Shown here in pieces: positions 15,347 through 24,669 of a stretch of DNA of 64,000 nucleotides. Position 1 is the first letter of the stretch, and every line of letters starts with the position of its first letter. The notes beneath the pieces were generated by a model that was not told where the DNA came from, did no database searches, and was given only the letters and a program-made list of their open reading frames with translations. This stretch comes from Olleya marilimosa CAM030. Its GTDB lineage: Bacteria; Bacteroidota; Bacteroidia; Flavobacteriales; Flavobacteriaceae. Location: NCBI RefSeq assembly GCF_000518485.1, contig NZ_KI912443.1, positions 62,001 to 126,000 on the forward strand, read 5' to 3'. The position numbers were made by a program, and so were the translations under genes.

Positions 15347-15859
15347 CTATAAGTTTTTTGCAAATAACATAAGTTCTGAGTCGTCCTCAAAGGGTTTTAC
15401 CATTTTTATGAAGTTAAAACCTAATTTTTCTATTAAATTAATGGATGCAACGTTATTATCTTTAGTTATTGCTCCAATTTTTTTAAGGTTAAAGTTGTTT
15501 TTTGCTAAATCTAATATTGCTAATGATGATTCTAACCCATAGCCTTTACCTTCATATTCTGGTAACATGGCAAAGCCAATATCTGGTAATTCTAAACTAT
15601 CACGTTTTGTTAAACCGTTTGTACCAATAGGTTTGTTGTTTTCTGCTTTTAGGTGTAGTTTGTAAAATCCAAAACCAAGGGTTTTGTAGTCCTTTAAATG
15701 CCCATTATTAATACGCGCTTTGGCTTGGTCAATAGTATTAACTTTACGATCTCCAATAAACAATTTAAACTTTGGTGTATTAACTAAGTCTATAAAAAAC
15801 TGTGCATCATCCAATGTAAATTTAGTAATTATAAGACGTTTGGTTTCTGCTACAATCAT
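15347..15859 (-). CDS. GNAT family N-acetyltransferase, RimJ/RimL type
   Basis: The 170-residue protein has the Acetyltransf_3 layout: TKRLIITKFTLDDAQFFIDLVN at the N-terminus, a central strand IGFAMLPEYEGKGYGLESSLAI whose GKGYG forms the acetyl-CoA pyrophosphate loop, and KDNNVASINLIEKLGF near 140-155. Such enzymes acetylate ribosomal protein N-termini or small molecules; the substrate cannot be told. It sits 4 bp after the TPR gene and 3 bp before DUF4286, within one leftward unit. Confidence 0.88.
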   Translation of the reverse strand: MIVAETKRLIITKFTLDDAQFFIDLVNTPKFKLFIGDRKVNTIDQAKARINNGHLKDYKTLGFGFYKLHLKAENNKPIGTNGLTKRDSLELPDIGFAMLPEYEGKGYGLESSLAILDLAKNNFNLKKIGAITKDNNVASINLIEKLGFNFIKMVKPFEDDSELMLFAKNL

Positions 15860-15863
15860 AGTT

Positions 15864-17648
15864 TTATTTTAAGGTGTCACCACGTAGTGCTCTAAATTTT
15901 TTACGAGCATCAACAGCATATATGCTATCCGAATGATTAAACAAAAGCTCTTCATACAGTTGTTTTGCTTCTTCTGTTTGGTTTAAATGGTTTGCCAAAA
16001 GTTCTGCCAAATTATATAGTGCATTGTCCATTAAAATACTGTCTTTAAAGTCAGTAATTATACGCTGGTAATTTACTTTAGCATTTTGATACTCTTTTTT
16101 AATTTCAAATAACGTGGCTTGCTTAAGTAAGGCTTGTGGTATGATGACTTCTGTTTTATGTTCTTTCAAAATGCTATTTAAGATAGTTATGGCTTGGTCA
16201 TTTTTATTTTGAAAGGCTAACAAATCGGCTTTAGCGTACTTAGTTAAAGCAACTTGAAGCGAATCTTCTGCTCTGTTATCACTAATTAGTAGTTTTAAAT
16301 CTAAAGCATCATTAGCAGTTAATTGAGAAGTTGAGGATTTTAAGATTTTAAGTTGTGATTCGGCCCATTTAAAATCGCCTTTATAATAACTTGCTTTAGC
16401 TATTTTAAATCTAGCTTCTTGAGCGATAGTACTATTTTTAAGGTTGCGTTCTATTTGTGTGTAATAGATTAAGGCTTCATTAAATTTTTCTTTTAATATT
16501 AAAATGTCACCTAGCTCTAATTTAACTGGAGCTAAATCATATTCTGAAAGTTTATATTTTAATGTGTTTTTTAAGATTAAAATAGCTTGATCTTCCTGGT
16601 TAAAATTAAAGGCTAAAAAGTGTGCGTAATTAATTTGTAAACTTAGTGTTTGTGGTGTTTTTCCATAGGTTTCAAGAACTGTTTCGTATTTATTTTTAAT
16701 GTCATGATAATCACTTGGTGTTGCAATTTTGGTCTTGATTTGTAATACTTTTAAGTGACCGACAAGTTTGGTGTCTATATCCTGTGTGTTGTCTATAATA
16801 TAGTTAAATACTGATATGGCATCGTCGTATTGTTTTTGGTTTTCGGCAATTAGACCTAGTTCTACCAAACGATTTAAGCTTTGCATTTGCCTTTTGTAAA
16901 TTGCTTTTTCTTGTGCAAAAGCTTTATTGTAATCTTTTTGCTGAATGAACAACCAGCTTAGTAACTCATTCCACTTTAAATCTTGTGTTTGCTGTATTTT
17001 TTTTAAAAGTATTTTTTTTAAAAATATATTATTTTCATTGGAAGCATCATCTGTAATAAATTCGCTAATACTTCTTTTTATTGTGTTTAAATAACTGTCG
17101 CTAGTTTCTATTAAGTCTATATAGCTTTTAAACATTTTTTCTACTTCACCTTGTGTACCATATATACGTGCTAACTGCATATTAAACTCAAGACTAGGGT
17201 TAAGCGTCATAGCTTTTTTATAGGTAGTTATGGCTTGATTTAAAAGTGATAAGTTTTCAAAAGTACGACCAACACGATAGGCATTATTTGTGTTGTCGTC
17301 TAAAGTAGCAATAGCTTTGTTATAATATTTGTTAGCACTAATACTATCGTTTTGTAGGTTGTAGTTGTAACCTAATTCTACTAATAATTCTGGATAGTTA
17401 TTAGTGTTAATTACTTCTAGTAATCTAGTTTCAGCGTCTTTATATAGCTCTAATTGTTGTTCTATTTTTACTAATTGTAAAAGGTAGTTGGTGTTATTTG
17501 TGTTTTTGTTGTACAGTTTTTTATAACTGGTTAACGCTTTTTCAAACTCACCATTTATAAAATATTCTCGTGCCACTAAGTCTTCTTGTGCGTTTAATAT
17601 CACAGAAAACAGTAGGAGTATTATTAAAGGGTAGCGTTTAAATATCAT
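15864..17648 (-). CDS. Secreted tetratricopeptide repeat protein
   Basis: The 594-residue protein starts with a signal peptide (MIFKRYPLIILLLFSVILNAQ) and then consists almost entirely of TPR-like helical pairs. Examples are EYFINGEFEKALTSYKKLY (about 28-46), TYKKAMTLNPS, FNEALIYYTQIERNL and a final EEAKQLYEELLFNHSDSIYAVDARKKFRAL. TPR arrays bind peptides or proteins. In Bacteroidota such proteins often sit in the periplasm and scaffold outer-membrane or gliding/T9SS complexes, which is only a possibility here. The ATG at 17648 gives a clean signal peptide; the upstream in-frame extension of 22 residues is Phe-rich and unlikely. It is the first gene of the TPR-GNAT-DUF4286-rsmA-mgtE run. Confidence 0.85.
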   Translation of the reverse strand: MIFKRYPLIILLLFSVILNAQEDLVAREYFINGEFEKALTSYKKLYNKNTNNTNYLLQLVKIEQQLELYKDAETRLLEVINTNNYPELLVELGYNYNLQNDSISANKYYNKAIATLDDNTNNAYRVGRTFENLSLLNQAITTYKKAMTLNPSLEFNMQLARIYGTQGEVEKMFKSYIDLIETSDSYLNTIKRSISEFITDDASNENNIFLKKILLKKIQQTQDLKWNELLSWLFIQQKDYNKAFAQEKAIYKRQMQSLNRLVELGLIAENQKQYDDAISVFNYIIDNTQDIDTKLVGHLKVLQIKTKIATPSDYHDIKNKYETVLETYGKTPQTLSLQINYAHFLAFNFNQEDQAILILKNTLKYKLSEYDLAPVKLELGDILILKEKFNEALIYYTQIERNLKNSTIAQEARFKIAKASYYKGDFKWAESQLKILKSSTSQLTANDALDLKLLISDNRAEDSLQVALTKYAKADLLAFQNKNDQAITILNSILKEHKTEVIIPQALLKQATLFEIKKEYQNAKVNYQRIITDFKDSILMDNALYNLAELLANHLNQTEEAKQLYEELLFNHSDSIYAVDARKKFRALRGDTLK

Positions 17649-17693
17649 AGTTGTAAATATAAAAATACGAAAGCTAGAAAATGTAAATATTGT

Positions 17694-17727
17694 GTAAAAA
17701 AAATGCCCGAACAAAGTTCAGGCATTT
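17694..17727 (-). terminator. Leftward terminator
   Basis: AAATGCC-GAAC / GTTC-GGCATTT forms a stem with one internal mismatch, followed on the minus strand by eight T. It can only end a leftward transcript from the right, that is, the 39-residue microprotein gene, because the next gene in that direction is serS. Confidence 0.7.
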
Positions 17728-17818
17728 AGCCAATCTAATAAATGTGCTATTAATCATATATATATTCAATATAAGATTCAATTACTTGATTGGGGTTTAT
17801 CTATGTAATTTAAATATT

Positions 17819-17938
17819 TTATTGTTTTACTTGTGCTATCGTTACTTTGTTGATGTCTTGGTCGTTGTTTTTGTTTAAAACTTTCACCATAACAGCTAAA
17901 AGAAACATGAAAAGCAGTAGTCTTGCAATAGTTTTCAT
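17819..17938 (-). CDS. 39-residue single-span membrane microprotein
   Basis: The frame starts MKTIARLLLFMFLLAVMVKV and then turns polar (LNKNNDQDINKVTIAQVKQ). It is a single hydrophobic helix (about 6-21) with a basic N-terminus and a short hydrophilic tail, typical of small inner-membrane proteins. Support comes from the ATG start, a 40-codon frame with a clean hydrophobic/hydrophilic division, its position in an otherwise empty 430-bp gap between serS and the TPR gene, and a strong leftward terminator 92 bp downstream with no other gene to serve. No good ribosome-binding site is seen, as is common in Bacteroidota. No homologue is recognised. Confidence 0.5.
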   Translation of the reverse strand: MKTIARLLLFMFLLAVMVKVLNKNNDQDINKVTIAQVKQ

Positions 17939-18082
17939 AATTAGTAGGTTATGTTGGGTCAATCAAAGTAAACTTATTTTTTGCTAACCACAAAACAAAA
18001 CGCCCTAAAAACGACAAAACAACGTGTTTTTTAACTTTTAATCGATGAATTAAACTTTTATAATAAGAAAAAACTTACAAAA

Positions 18083-19360
18083 TTAGTTAATGTATTCAAA
18101 GCCAGTGTATGGTACTAACACTTCTGGAATTTTAATACCGTCTGGTGTTTGATAGTTTTCTAATATTCCTGCTAATACTCTAGGCAACGCTAATGAGCTT
18201 CCGTTTAATGTGTGTGCTAACTCATTTTTACCTTCACTGTTTTTAAAACGTAGTTTTAAACGATTGGCTTGAAAGGTTTCAAAATTTGAAACACTAGATA
18301 TTTCTAGCCAACGGTCTTGTGCTGTTGAGAATACTTCAAAGTCATAGGTTAATGCAGAAGTAAAACCAGTGTCACCACCACATAATCTTAGAATTCGGAA
18401 TGGTAAATTAAGTTCGTTTAATATAGATTTGACATGATCCACCATACCATCTAATGCTTTGTATGAATTATCTGGATGCTCAACACGTAAGATTTCTACT
18501 TTATCAAATTGGTGTAAACGATTTAATCCACGTACGTGTGCACCATAACTTCCTGCTTCAACTCTAAAACATGGTGTGTATGTTGTTAAGCATTTTGGTA
18601 AGTCTTTTTCGTCTAACAAGTCATTTCTATAAATATTAGTTGCAGGAACTTCTCCAGTTGGAATTAAAAATAAGCTTGGACTAACATTAGTTGCGTGATA
18701 CATTTGTCCGTCTTTATCTGGTAATTGTCCAGTTGCAAAAGCAGATGCCTCGTTTACTAAATGTGGGACTTGTACTTCCTCATAACCTGCTGCTGTATTT
18801 TTATCTAAAAAATAAGCAATTAAAGCACGTTGTAATTTGGCTCCTTTACCTTTGTATACAGGAAAACCTGCTCCAGTAATTTTGGTTCCTAGCTCAAAAT
18901 CTATGATGTCATATTTTTTTGCTAATTCCCAATGTGGTAAAGCACCATCATGTAATTTAGGGATTTCGCCTTCTGAGTAAACTTCCTCGTTATCCGCTTC
19001 GTTATTACCTTTTGGTACGGAAGCGTGTGGGATATTTGGAATTTTGTATAATAATTGGTTTAAGGCTTCGGCTGTTGAAGTAAGTTTGTCGTTTAGTTCT
19101 TTAGATTCGTCTTTAAAATCTGCTGTTTTAGCTTTTAAAGCATTTGCTTTTTCGGCTTGACCGGATTTAAAAAGTATACCGATTTCTTTAGAGATAGCAT
19201 TGGACTCTGCTAAAACAGTATCTAACTTAGTTTGTAAAGCACGACGCTCTTCATCTAAATTTATTACCTCTTCAATCAAAGTAGTAGCGTCCAAGTTTCT
19301 GACAGCTAGTCTATTGATAACTAAATCTTTGTTTTCTCTAATAAATGGTACTTGTAACAT
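18083..19360 (-). CDS. serS: Seryl-tRNA synthetase
   Basis: This 425-residue class II synthetase charges tRNA-Ser. An N-terminal antiparallel coiled coil (about 28-105, charged and Lys/Glu-rich) binds the long variable arm of tRNA-Ser. The catalytic core carries motif 2 (FRVEAGSYGAHVRGLNRLHQF) and motif 3 (NGSSLALPRVLAGILE). IPTGEVP and the downstream ISSVSNFETFQANRL are serine-specific segments. Length and motifs are normal. It is followed leftward by the microprotein gap and preceded by the HTTM gene with a 121-bp gap that contains nothing I can name. Confidence 0.97.
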   Translation of the reverse strand: MLQVPFIRENKDLVINRLAVRNLDATTLIEEVINLDEERRALQTKLDTVLAESNAISKEIGILFKSGQAEKANALKAKTADFKDESKELNDKLTSTAEALNQLLYKIPNIPHASVPKGNNEADNEEVYSEGEIPKLHDGALPHWELAKKYDIIDFELGTKITGAGFPVYKGKGAKLQRALIAYFLDKNTAAGYEEVQVPHLVNEASAFATGQLPDKDGQMYHATNVSPSLFLIPTGEVPATNIYRNDLLDEKDLPKCLTTYTPCFRVEAGSYGAHVRGLNRLHQFDKVEILRVEHPDNSYKALDGMVDHVKSILNELNLPFRILRLCGGDTGFTSALTYDFEVFSTAQDRWLEISSVSNFETFQANRLKLRFKNSEGKNELAHTLNGSSLALPRVLAGILENYQTPDGIKIPEVLVPYTGFEYIN

Positions 19361-19481
19361 ATGTTTTGTTTTGGGTGTTACTTTATGGCTTGGTACTAGA
19401 TAAGTGTAGCACTAGGTCACAATTTGTAACTTCAAATTATATGTTGTAAAAGTAGTAAGATTTTGGTTGCTTTAAAATAAA

Positions 19482-20801
19482 TTATTTATCTAATTGTGAG
19501 GGTAGGACCCAATCACTATGCTTAAAGGGTTGCCATTTGACACTTGCTAAATCTGTTTTAGTATCAATAAGTGTTTTATGTGGTCGACCATTAACGCTAA
19601 CTTTAGCTTTGACATATACTGCGATATCCTGACCTTTTGACTTATAGTCTTTTTTTAAATGTTGCGCAAATTGCCATATTACGTCAGGTCTTGTTGTGAC
19701 TAAGCGTTGTTGTTTTTTTGTTAAATAATCGTTTAAATCTATTAAGGTTTCTTTGTTGGTATCTTTATCGACTACTTTAAAGGTTGCGTATCCAGATTTT
19801 GATCTAAGCATCATACGCCAAGACAATCTGTGACCTTCTTCAGTCCATAAAACATTATCTTTAATAAAATGATGACGTAAAGGTAGAATGATTTGAATTA
19901 TAAAATATATGGTTGTAGCTCCTATTAAAATGGGTTTGTAATTAGGTACTATAACTTGGTTAACCTTATACAAGGGTTTGTTTTTAAGAAATATTTTTTT
20001 GACTATTTCTGGAGCAAAAAAGAATAAACTAAAGGCTAACGCTAAATAAGGGAAAATTCCTACTTGAAATACAATTGAGTTAAATAAATGAAATATTATA
20101 GAACTATAAAAGGCTAGTTTTCTGGTTGGTTTAAAAAGCAATAAAGGAATTATTAATCCATCATATAGAATACCTCCATAAGCAACAAAAAAAGGTAGGT
20201 ATTGATTTTGTAGTAGTTGTCCAATAATTGGATAGTTAATTTTGTTTTCTAATAATTGTCTAGGTACGCTTAAATCTAACCAATCAGGATACATCTTGGT
20301 AATAGACGCATAGGTATATAAAATGAATAACTGCACTACAAAAATCCATTTACACCAGCTAGGCATACTTATTTTTTTTATCTCAGGATTGAGTTTTGCG
20401 TCAATTGAAGCATAGTTGTTAGCCGGTAAAAACACCATAATTCCGCTTAATAGACATAGCAAGTAATAGTGGTTGTTGTAAGATGATTTTTGCATTAAAT
20501 ATGTCGCTGTCCACATAACTGTGAAAGTAATCATGCTTAATCTGTACTTATAGCCAACCATTATTAGTAGTCCAAAGCAGCCCATTATAAAGTAATATAA
20601 ATACATCCAGTTACCAGGTAATGGTTGTAGAAAATCAAAACCAATAAAGTTGAATGTAAATTTTGGTTCTATTAATGTATTTTTAATCCATCCTGTAAAA
20701 ATGGCTCCTACAGATTCTAGAAAACACAACAGACCAAAAATAATTCTGAAAACTATTAAGGCACTATTGTCAATATGTTTAAATAGAAATTTATTTATCA
20801 T
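19482..20801 (-). CDS. HTTM domain membrane protein (vitamin K-dependent carboxylase-like)
   Basis: The 439-residue protein has about six or seven membrane helices in the first 310 residues and a soluble C-terminal part of about 120. Residues 1-270 match the HTTM family: LIVFRIIFGLLCFLESV, the YNNHYYLLCLLSGIMVFLPANNYAS segment and QLFILYTYASITKMYPDWL, which contains the Lys that is important in vitamin K-dependent gamma-carboxylases. Eukaryotic members carboxylate glutamate using reduced vitamin K. The role of bacterial members is not known, although menaquinone could serve as cofactor. It overlaps ribF by 11 bp, so the two are translationally coupled. Confidence 0.82.
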   Translation of the reverse strand: MINKFLFKHIDNSALIVFRIIFGLLCFLESVGAIFTGWIKNTLIEPKFTFNFIGFDFLQPLPGNWMYLYYFIMGCFGLLIMVGYKYRLSMITFTVMWTATYLMQKSSYNNHYYLLCLLSGIMVFLPANNYASIDAKLNPEIKKISMPSWCKWIFVVQLFILYTYASITKMYPDWLDLSVPRQLLENKINYPIIGQLLQNQYLPFFVAYGGILYDGLIIPLLLFKPTRKLAFYSSIIFHLFNSIVFQVGIFPYLALAFSLFFFAPEIVKKIFLKNKPLYKVNQVIVPNYKPILIGATTIYFIIQIILPLRHHFIKDNVLWTEEGHRLSWRMMLRSKSGYATFKVVDKDTNKETLIDLNDYLTKKQQRLVTTRPDVIWQFAQHLKKDYKSKGQDIAVYVKAKVSVNGRPHKTLIDTKTDLASVKWQPFKHSDWVLPSQLDK

Positions 20802-21705
20802 ACGTCTTTAAAAATTCTGATGCATTATGGTTGTCAATTTCTAATTGCCTTTTCAGTAAGTCTAAACTATCAAATTTTTGTTCGTCCCTTAGTCTGTGCA
20901 ATAATTGTACTGACAATTTTTTGTCATATAAAGACTTATTTAAGTTGAAAAAATGAATTTCGATGCTTTGATCAGTACCACTAACAGTTGGATTGATGCC
21001 AATATTCATCATTCCAAATTCAAGTACATTGTCAATTATAGCTTGAACAATATAGACACCTTGTTTAGGAATAAGCTTGTAGGTTTCTTCGATTTTTAGA
21101 TTAGCAGTTGGATAGTTTATTGTTTTACCAATGCCTTTTCCTTTTATAATGGTTCCTGTCAGCATAAAGTTATACCCTAAGTAGGTATTTGCTGTTTTAA
21201 TATCACCATCGTTTAATGCAGCTCTAATTTTTGTAGAACTTATGGCAACATCATTTATATCTTGCATAGAGATTTCTTCTACATCAAAATCAAATTGCTC
21301 TCCAAACTGTCTTAGGTCATTAATATTAGCATTTCTGTTACGACCAAAATGATGATCATAACCTATAATGACATGCTTTGCTTTTAATTGATCAACTAAA
21401 ATGTCCTCTACAAATGCCTCTGCGGTTAATCTAGAAAAGTCTTTAGTGAATTTTTTTACAACCAAATTGGTTATTCCAAAACGTTTTAACAATAACTCTT
21501 TTTCACTTATTGTATTAATTAGCTTAATGTTAGCGTCTTTTTGAAGTACCATCCTTGGATGTGGGAAAAATGTTAACAAAGAAGGTTGAAGTCCTTTATT
21601 ATTTGCAACTTCTACTAACCGTTTTATTATTTTTTGATGTCCAATATGGACACCATCAAATGTGCCTATAGTTAATACAGTGTTTTGTGTTTGATTTGTT
21701 TTCAA
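20791..21705 (-). CDS. ribF: Bifunctional riboflavin kinase / FAD synthetase
   Basis: The 304-residue enzyme converts riboflavin to FMN and then FAD. The N-terminal nucleotidyltransferase domain has TIGTFDGVHIGHQ (about 12-24) and the later IGYDHHFGRNRNANI and ISSTKIR motifs. The C-terminal flavokinase domain (about 180-300) has KGKGIGKTINYPTANL and GMMNIGINPT. Only a TTG start (21705) is available, because an in-frame TAG lies six codons upstream. The N-terminus is a few residues shorter than the relatives I remember, but the catalytic region is complete. It overlaps the HTTM gene by 11 bp. Confidence 0.93.
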   Translation of the reverse strand: MKTNQTQNTVLTIGTFDGVHIGHQKIIKRLVEVANNKGLQPSLLTFFPHPRMVLQKDANIKLINTISEKELLLKRFGITNLVVKKFTKDFSRLTAEAFVEDILVDQLKAKHVIIGYDHHFGRNRNANINDLRQFGEQFDFDVEEISMQDINDVAISSTKIRAALNDGDIKTANTYLGYNFMLTGTIIKGKGIGKTINYPTANLKIEETYKLIPKQGVYIVQAIIDNVLEFGMMNIGINPTVSGTDQSIEIHFFNLNKSLYDKKLSVQLLHRLRDEQKFDSLDLLKRQLEIDNHNASEFLKTYDK

Positions 21706-21730
21706 CTTTCTAATATTATACTACAAAAGT

Positions 21731-21765
21731 AAAAAAGCCAATTGGATTTAATCCAATTGGCTTTT
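21731..21765 (-). terminator. Terminator after the M43 protease gene
   Basis: GCCAATTGGAT-TTA-ATCCAATTGGC is a perfect 11-bp stem extended by A/T runs to about 15 bp. It lies between the protease stop codon and ribF, with the T run on the minus strand. Confidence 0.85.
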
Positions 21766-21786
21766 AAGATTATTGTATTTATCTTT

Positions 21787-24525
21787 TTATTTCTTGATAA
21801 AAGGGATTGTTACAGCATTTCCAGCTTTAGATATTTTAATAAAATACATTCCATTACTAAATGGAGTTGTATCTATTGTAAGATCTTGAGTGTTGTTAAT
21901 GTTGTTTTCCGTAATTAACTGTCCAAGCATATTGTAAACTTTGTAAGCACTTGGTAAGTCATTATCATTAGCAGCTTTAATAGTCAATACGCCAACTGAT
22001 GGGTTAGGGTATATTGATAAAGTGCTAGCTAATTCAAAATTATTAACCGATAGGAATGCTAATTGAGACCCAAAATAGTATGTGTCTGCGATACCTGTAG
22101 TAAACGATGCAGATAATATTAAGTCAGTACCAAAAGCACTAATTGTAACAGGAACAACTTCGTTAGTGCCTTCTTTTTTAACTTGTAACGCACTTCTGTC
22201 ATTTCCGGTAGCAGTTTCCCATGCAGCTATTTCTGCTTCCGTAAAGTAGAAGTTAATTGTAGACGCATCACTAGAACTAGCATTTGTAGTAGTAATATCA
22301 AAAGTTTTAGCAGTTACAAAACCAGCAGCATCAGTTGCTCCTGCATAAGTTACTGCTGCAGCTCCAGCGGTTGCTGCATCTCTAGATACAGCTACAGTGG
22401 TACATCCATAATCAAATCCTCCAGTGTTATCAATGTCTAACATGATGTTTCCTGTTGTAACATCAGTTGAGTAAGCTTGACCAGTAGCAGTTAAATTAAC
22501 TTGGTCTGGTGTTGCAGTGTTAACATCAGTTTGGACAAGCGTATTTACCTGTGCTGTAACAGCAACATTATCTATTGCTAAAAAGTCCTGGTCTGTACAA
22601 TCCCAGTGTCTAAAAGCAATGAAAACATTAGGTTGACCAGCAAAAGCAGAAATATCAAAGGTGTGAGCCACAACTGTTCCTGTGTTTCCAGCATCTCCTA
22701 ACGTTTCTGTCATAGACGTTGGAGAACTAACTAAAGTAGTAATGTTATTTGTGTTTCCTACATAAATACTGTATTTCTCCTCATCCCAACTTGCGGCTGC
22801 AACTTGTGTAGTCCAACTTAAGGTTACTGTTCCAGAAGCAGTAGATAAATCTATTGCTGGAGTAACAGCCCAATTGTCAGGAGTTAAAGGAACTTGAATC
22901 CATGAACGAGACATTAAGCTTGGATTTGGTACAGGATCTAATGTGTACTGGTCACCAAAACTATTACCATCACCATCAGCATCTGTGGTTGTCCAATCTG
23001 AAATATCCTCGTCGTCAAAGTCATCGCTAAAATAAGTGACATTTGCAGTGTTTGAAACTACAGCGTCATCATTTAATATAGTAAGGTTGTAAGGTACTGT
23101 TGATACCGTAGCATCACCAGTAGTTGTTAAGTTTAGTGTTAATTCAATTGTTTCATCTGCTTCAACAAAATTATCATTAAAAACTCTTAATGTAACAGCA
23201 TTGCTAGGTGTAGTAGATCCTGCAGCAAACGTAACTGAGTTATTCATTAACATAAAATCTTCATTTTCTGTTGCTGTTCCACTATTTACTAAGGTTACTG
23301 TTGATGCAGCTGTACCTCCTAATGAAATTGTTAAATCAATTGTAAAATCTTGGAAGTTACAATCACTACCTTCGGCTACTTGTCCAGGAGAAGGTGTTCC
23401 AGAAGATGTATTAATAAATGGAATTGTAGAAGAGTTACAAGCATTAGAGCTAGATAATTCCATTCTACGAGGCGAATTAGCCATTACTATTAACATTCTG
23501 TCTTTTTGATTTTGAGTAAAATTATTCATACAGATGTCATTTGAGTAATCCATATAATTGGTGGTTAAATCTGCAACATTATCACAAGTTGTTGTTGCTG
23601 GGCAGTTACCACCACTTGATGTTTGTTGCGTTGGTGTATCTGCGCAAAAGTCATTTCCACAGTTAGCATCACCCCAAATGTGTCTTAACCCTAAATAGTG
23701 TCCAACTTCATGAGTCATTGTTCTACCTCTATCATAAGGTGCGTTTAATATAAAGGTTCCATCATTACTACCTATATCTCCAAAAGTTGAGTATGCAGCA
23801 ACAACACCATCAGAGTTTGCAGCTCCATTATTTGCGTTTAATCCTGGTAATCCAGAAGCGTTAGGGAATTGTGCATAACCTAAAAGTGTAGGGTCAGTGA
23901 ATTGTACTGACCACATGTTCATATATCTTGTCGGATCCCAAATTGTAGCAGGTTTAAGTACAGTGTCAGTACTACCTCCTGGTCCAGACCATGTTGTTCC
24001 TAAAGCAGTTGAGTCAAAACGGTTAATACCATTGGTTGGGTTTCCATTTTCATCTTGTTGAGCAAGACAAAATTCTATTTCCACATCAACTCCAGTACCA
24101 TCACCAGGTGTACCTGATAATTTTCTAAAATCTTCATTCATGGCATCAATTTGAGAAATTACTTGAGCGTCAGTAATGTTTGGCGCTACACCAATTGCTT
24201 GACCAGAGTGTACTACGTGTACAACTACTGGAATTGAAATTACAACCATACTTCTGCTATCTGGATTGGCAAGACGCTCTTGCCTAGCTTCTTCTATTTT
24301 GGTAGCCATCCAGTTTTCAAATTGATCATCCGTAGCTCTCTCAGGAAATTGTTGAGCTAAGTAAGCCTCGTATTCTGTACTTGAACATTTTACATAACCA
24401 GTGTCCTGAAGACTACGAGCATTTTCAGGAGTAAGATTTTGTTGATTGTTATTTTTCTTTTCACTTTGAGCAACCAAGCTTAAAGTAAATAAAAGAGAAA
24501 AAAGGTAAAGGGTAATTTTTTTCAT
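21787..24525 (-). CDS. T9SS-exported M43 (pappalysin-type) zinc metalloprotease
   Basis: This is a 912-residue secreted protein. A signal peptide (1-20, ending VAQ) is followed by a prodomain (about 21-95) and an M43 catalytic domain (about 96-360) with HEVGHYLGLRH (zinc ligands His272, His276, His282; Glu273) and a Met-turn in TNYMDYSND. A Calx-beta module follows (about 390-480). A jellyroll 'choice-of-anchor'-type domain (about 500-660) has DWTTTDADGDG and IAFRHWDCTDQDFLAIDNV. The last 80 residues are a type A T9SS sorting domain (LSIYPNPSVG ... NGMYFIKI ... FIKK). The ATG at 24525 is chosen over a TTG one codon upstream. It is divergent from another T9SS protease and probably degrades extracellular protein. 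Confidence 0.92.
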   Translation of the reverse strand: MKKITLYLFSLLFTLSLVAQSEKKNNNQQNLTPENARSLQDTGYVKCSSTEYEAYLAQQFPERATDDQFENWMATKIEEARQERLANPDSRSMVVISIPVVVHVVHSGQAIGVAPNITDAQVISQIDAMNEDFRKLSGTPGDGTGVDVEIEFCLAQQDENGNPTNGINRFDSTALGTTWSGPGGSTDTVLKPATIWDPTRYMNMWSVQFTDPTLLGYAQFPNASGLPGLNANNGAANSDGVVAAYSTFGDIGSNDGTFILNAPYDRGRTMTHEVGHYLGLRHIWGDANCGNDFCADTPTQQTSSGGNCPATTTCDNVADLTTNYMDYSNDICMNNFTQNQKDRMLIVMANSPRRMELSSSNACNSSTIPFINTSSGTPSPGQVAEGSDCNFQDFTIDLTISLGGTAASTVTLVNSGTATENEDFMLMNNSVTFAAGSTTPSNAVTLRVFNDNFVEADETIELTLNLTTTGDATVSTVPYNLTILNDDAVVSNTANVTYFSDDFDDEDISDWTTTDADGDGNSFGDQYTLDPVPNPSLMSRSWIQVPLTPDNWAVTPAIDLSTASGTVTLSWTTQVAAASWDEEKYSIYVGNTNNITTLVSSPTSMTETLGDAGNTGTVVAHTFDISAFAGQPNVFIAFRHWDCTDQDFLAIDNVAVTAQVNTLVQTDVNTATPDQVNLTATGQAYSTDVTTGNIMLDIDNTGGFDYGCTTVAVSRDAATAGAAAVTYAGATDAAGFVTAKTFDITTTNASSSDASTINFYFTEAEIAAWETATGNDRSALQVKKEGTNEVVPVTISAFGTDLILSASFTTGIADTYYFGSQLAFLSVNNFELASTLSIYPNPSVGVLTIKAANDNDLPSAYKVYNMLGQLITENNINNTQDLTIDTTPFSNGMYFIKISKAGNAVTIPFIKK

Positions 24526-24669
24526 CAAAGGGTTTTTTAGTTTAATCCGATAAATTTATGTAAAAATTGCTAATTATGATGTTAAATTTTAAAGGGAATA
24601 AGGATTTTTATCTTATTTGTTTAAGAATTCTTATTATTTTAGTAGAATATTCAACCAACACCAACTATC

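Noticed and set aside
17690-17878. 62-codon plus-strand frame between the TPR gene and serS
   Set aside because: It begins in the terminator hairpin and opposes the better-supported 39-residue leftward gene.
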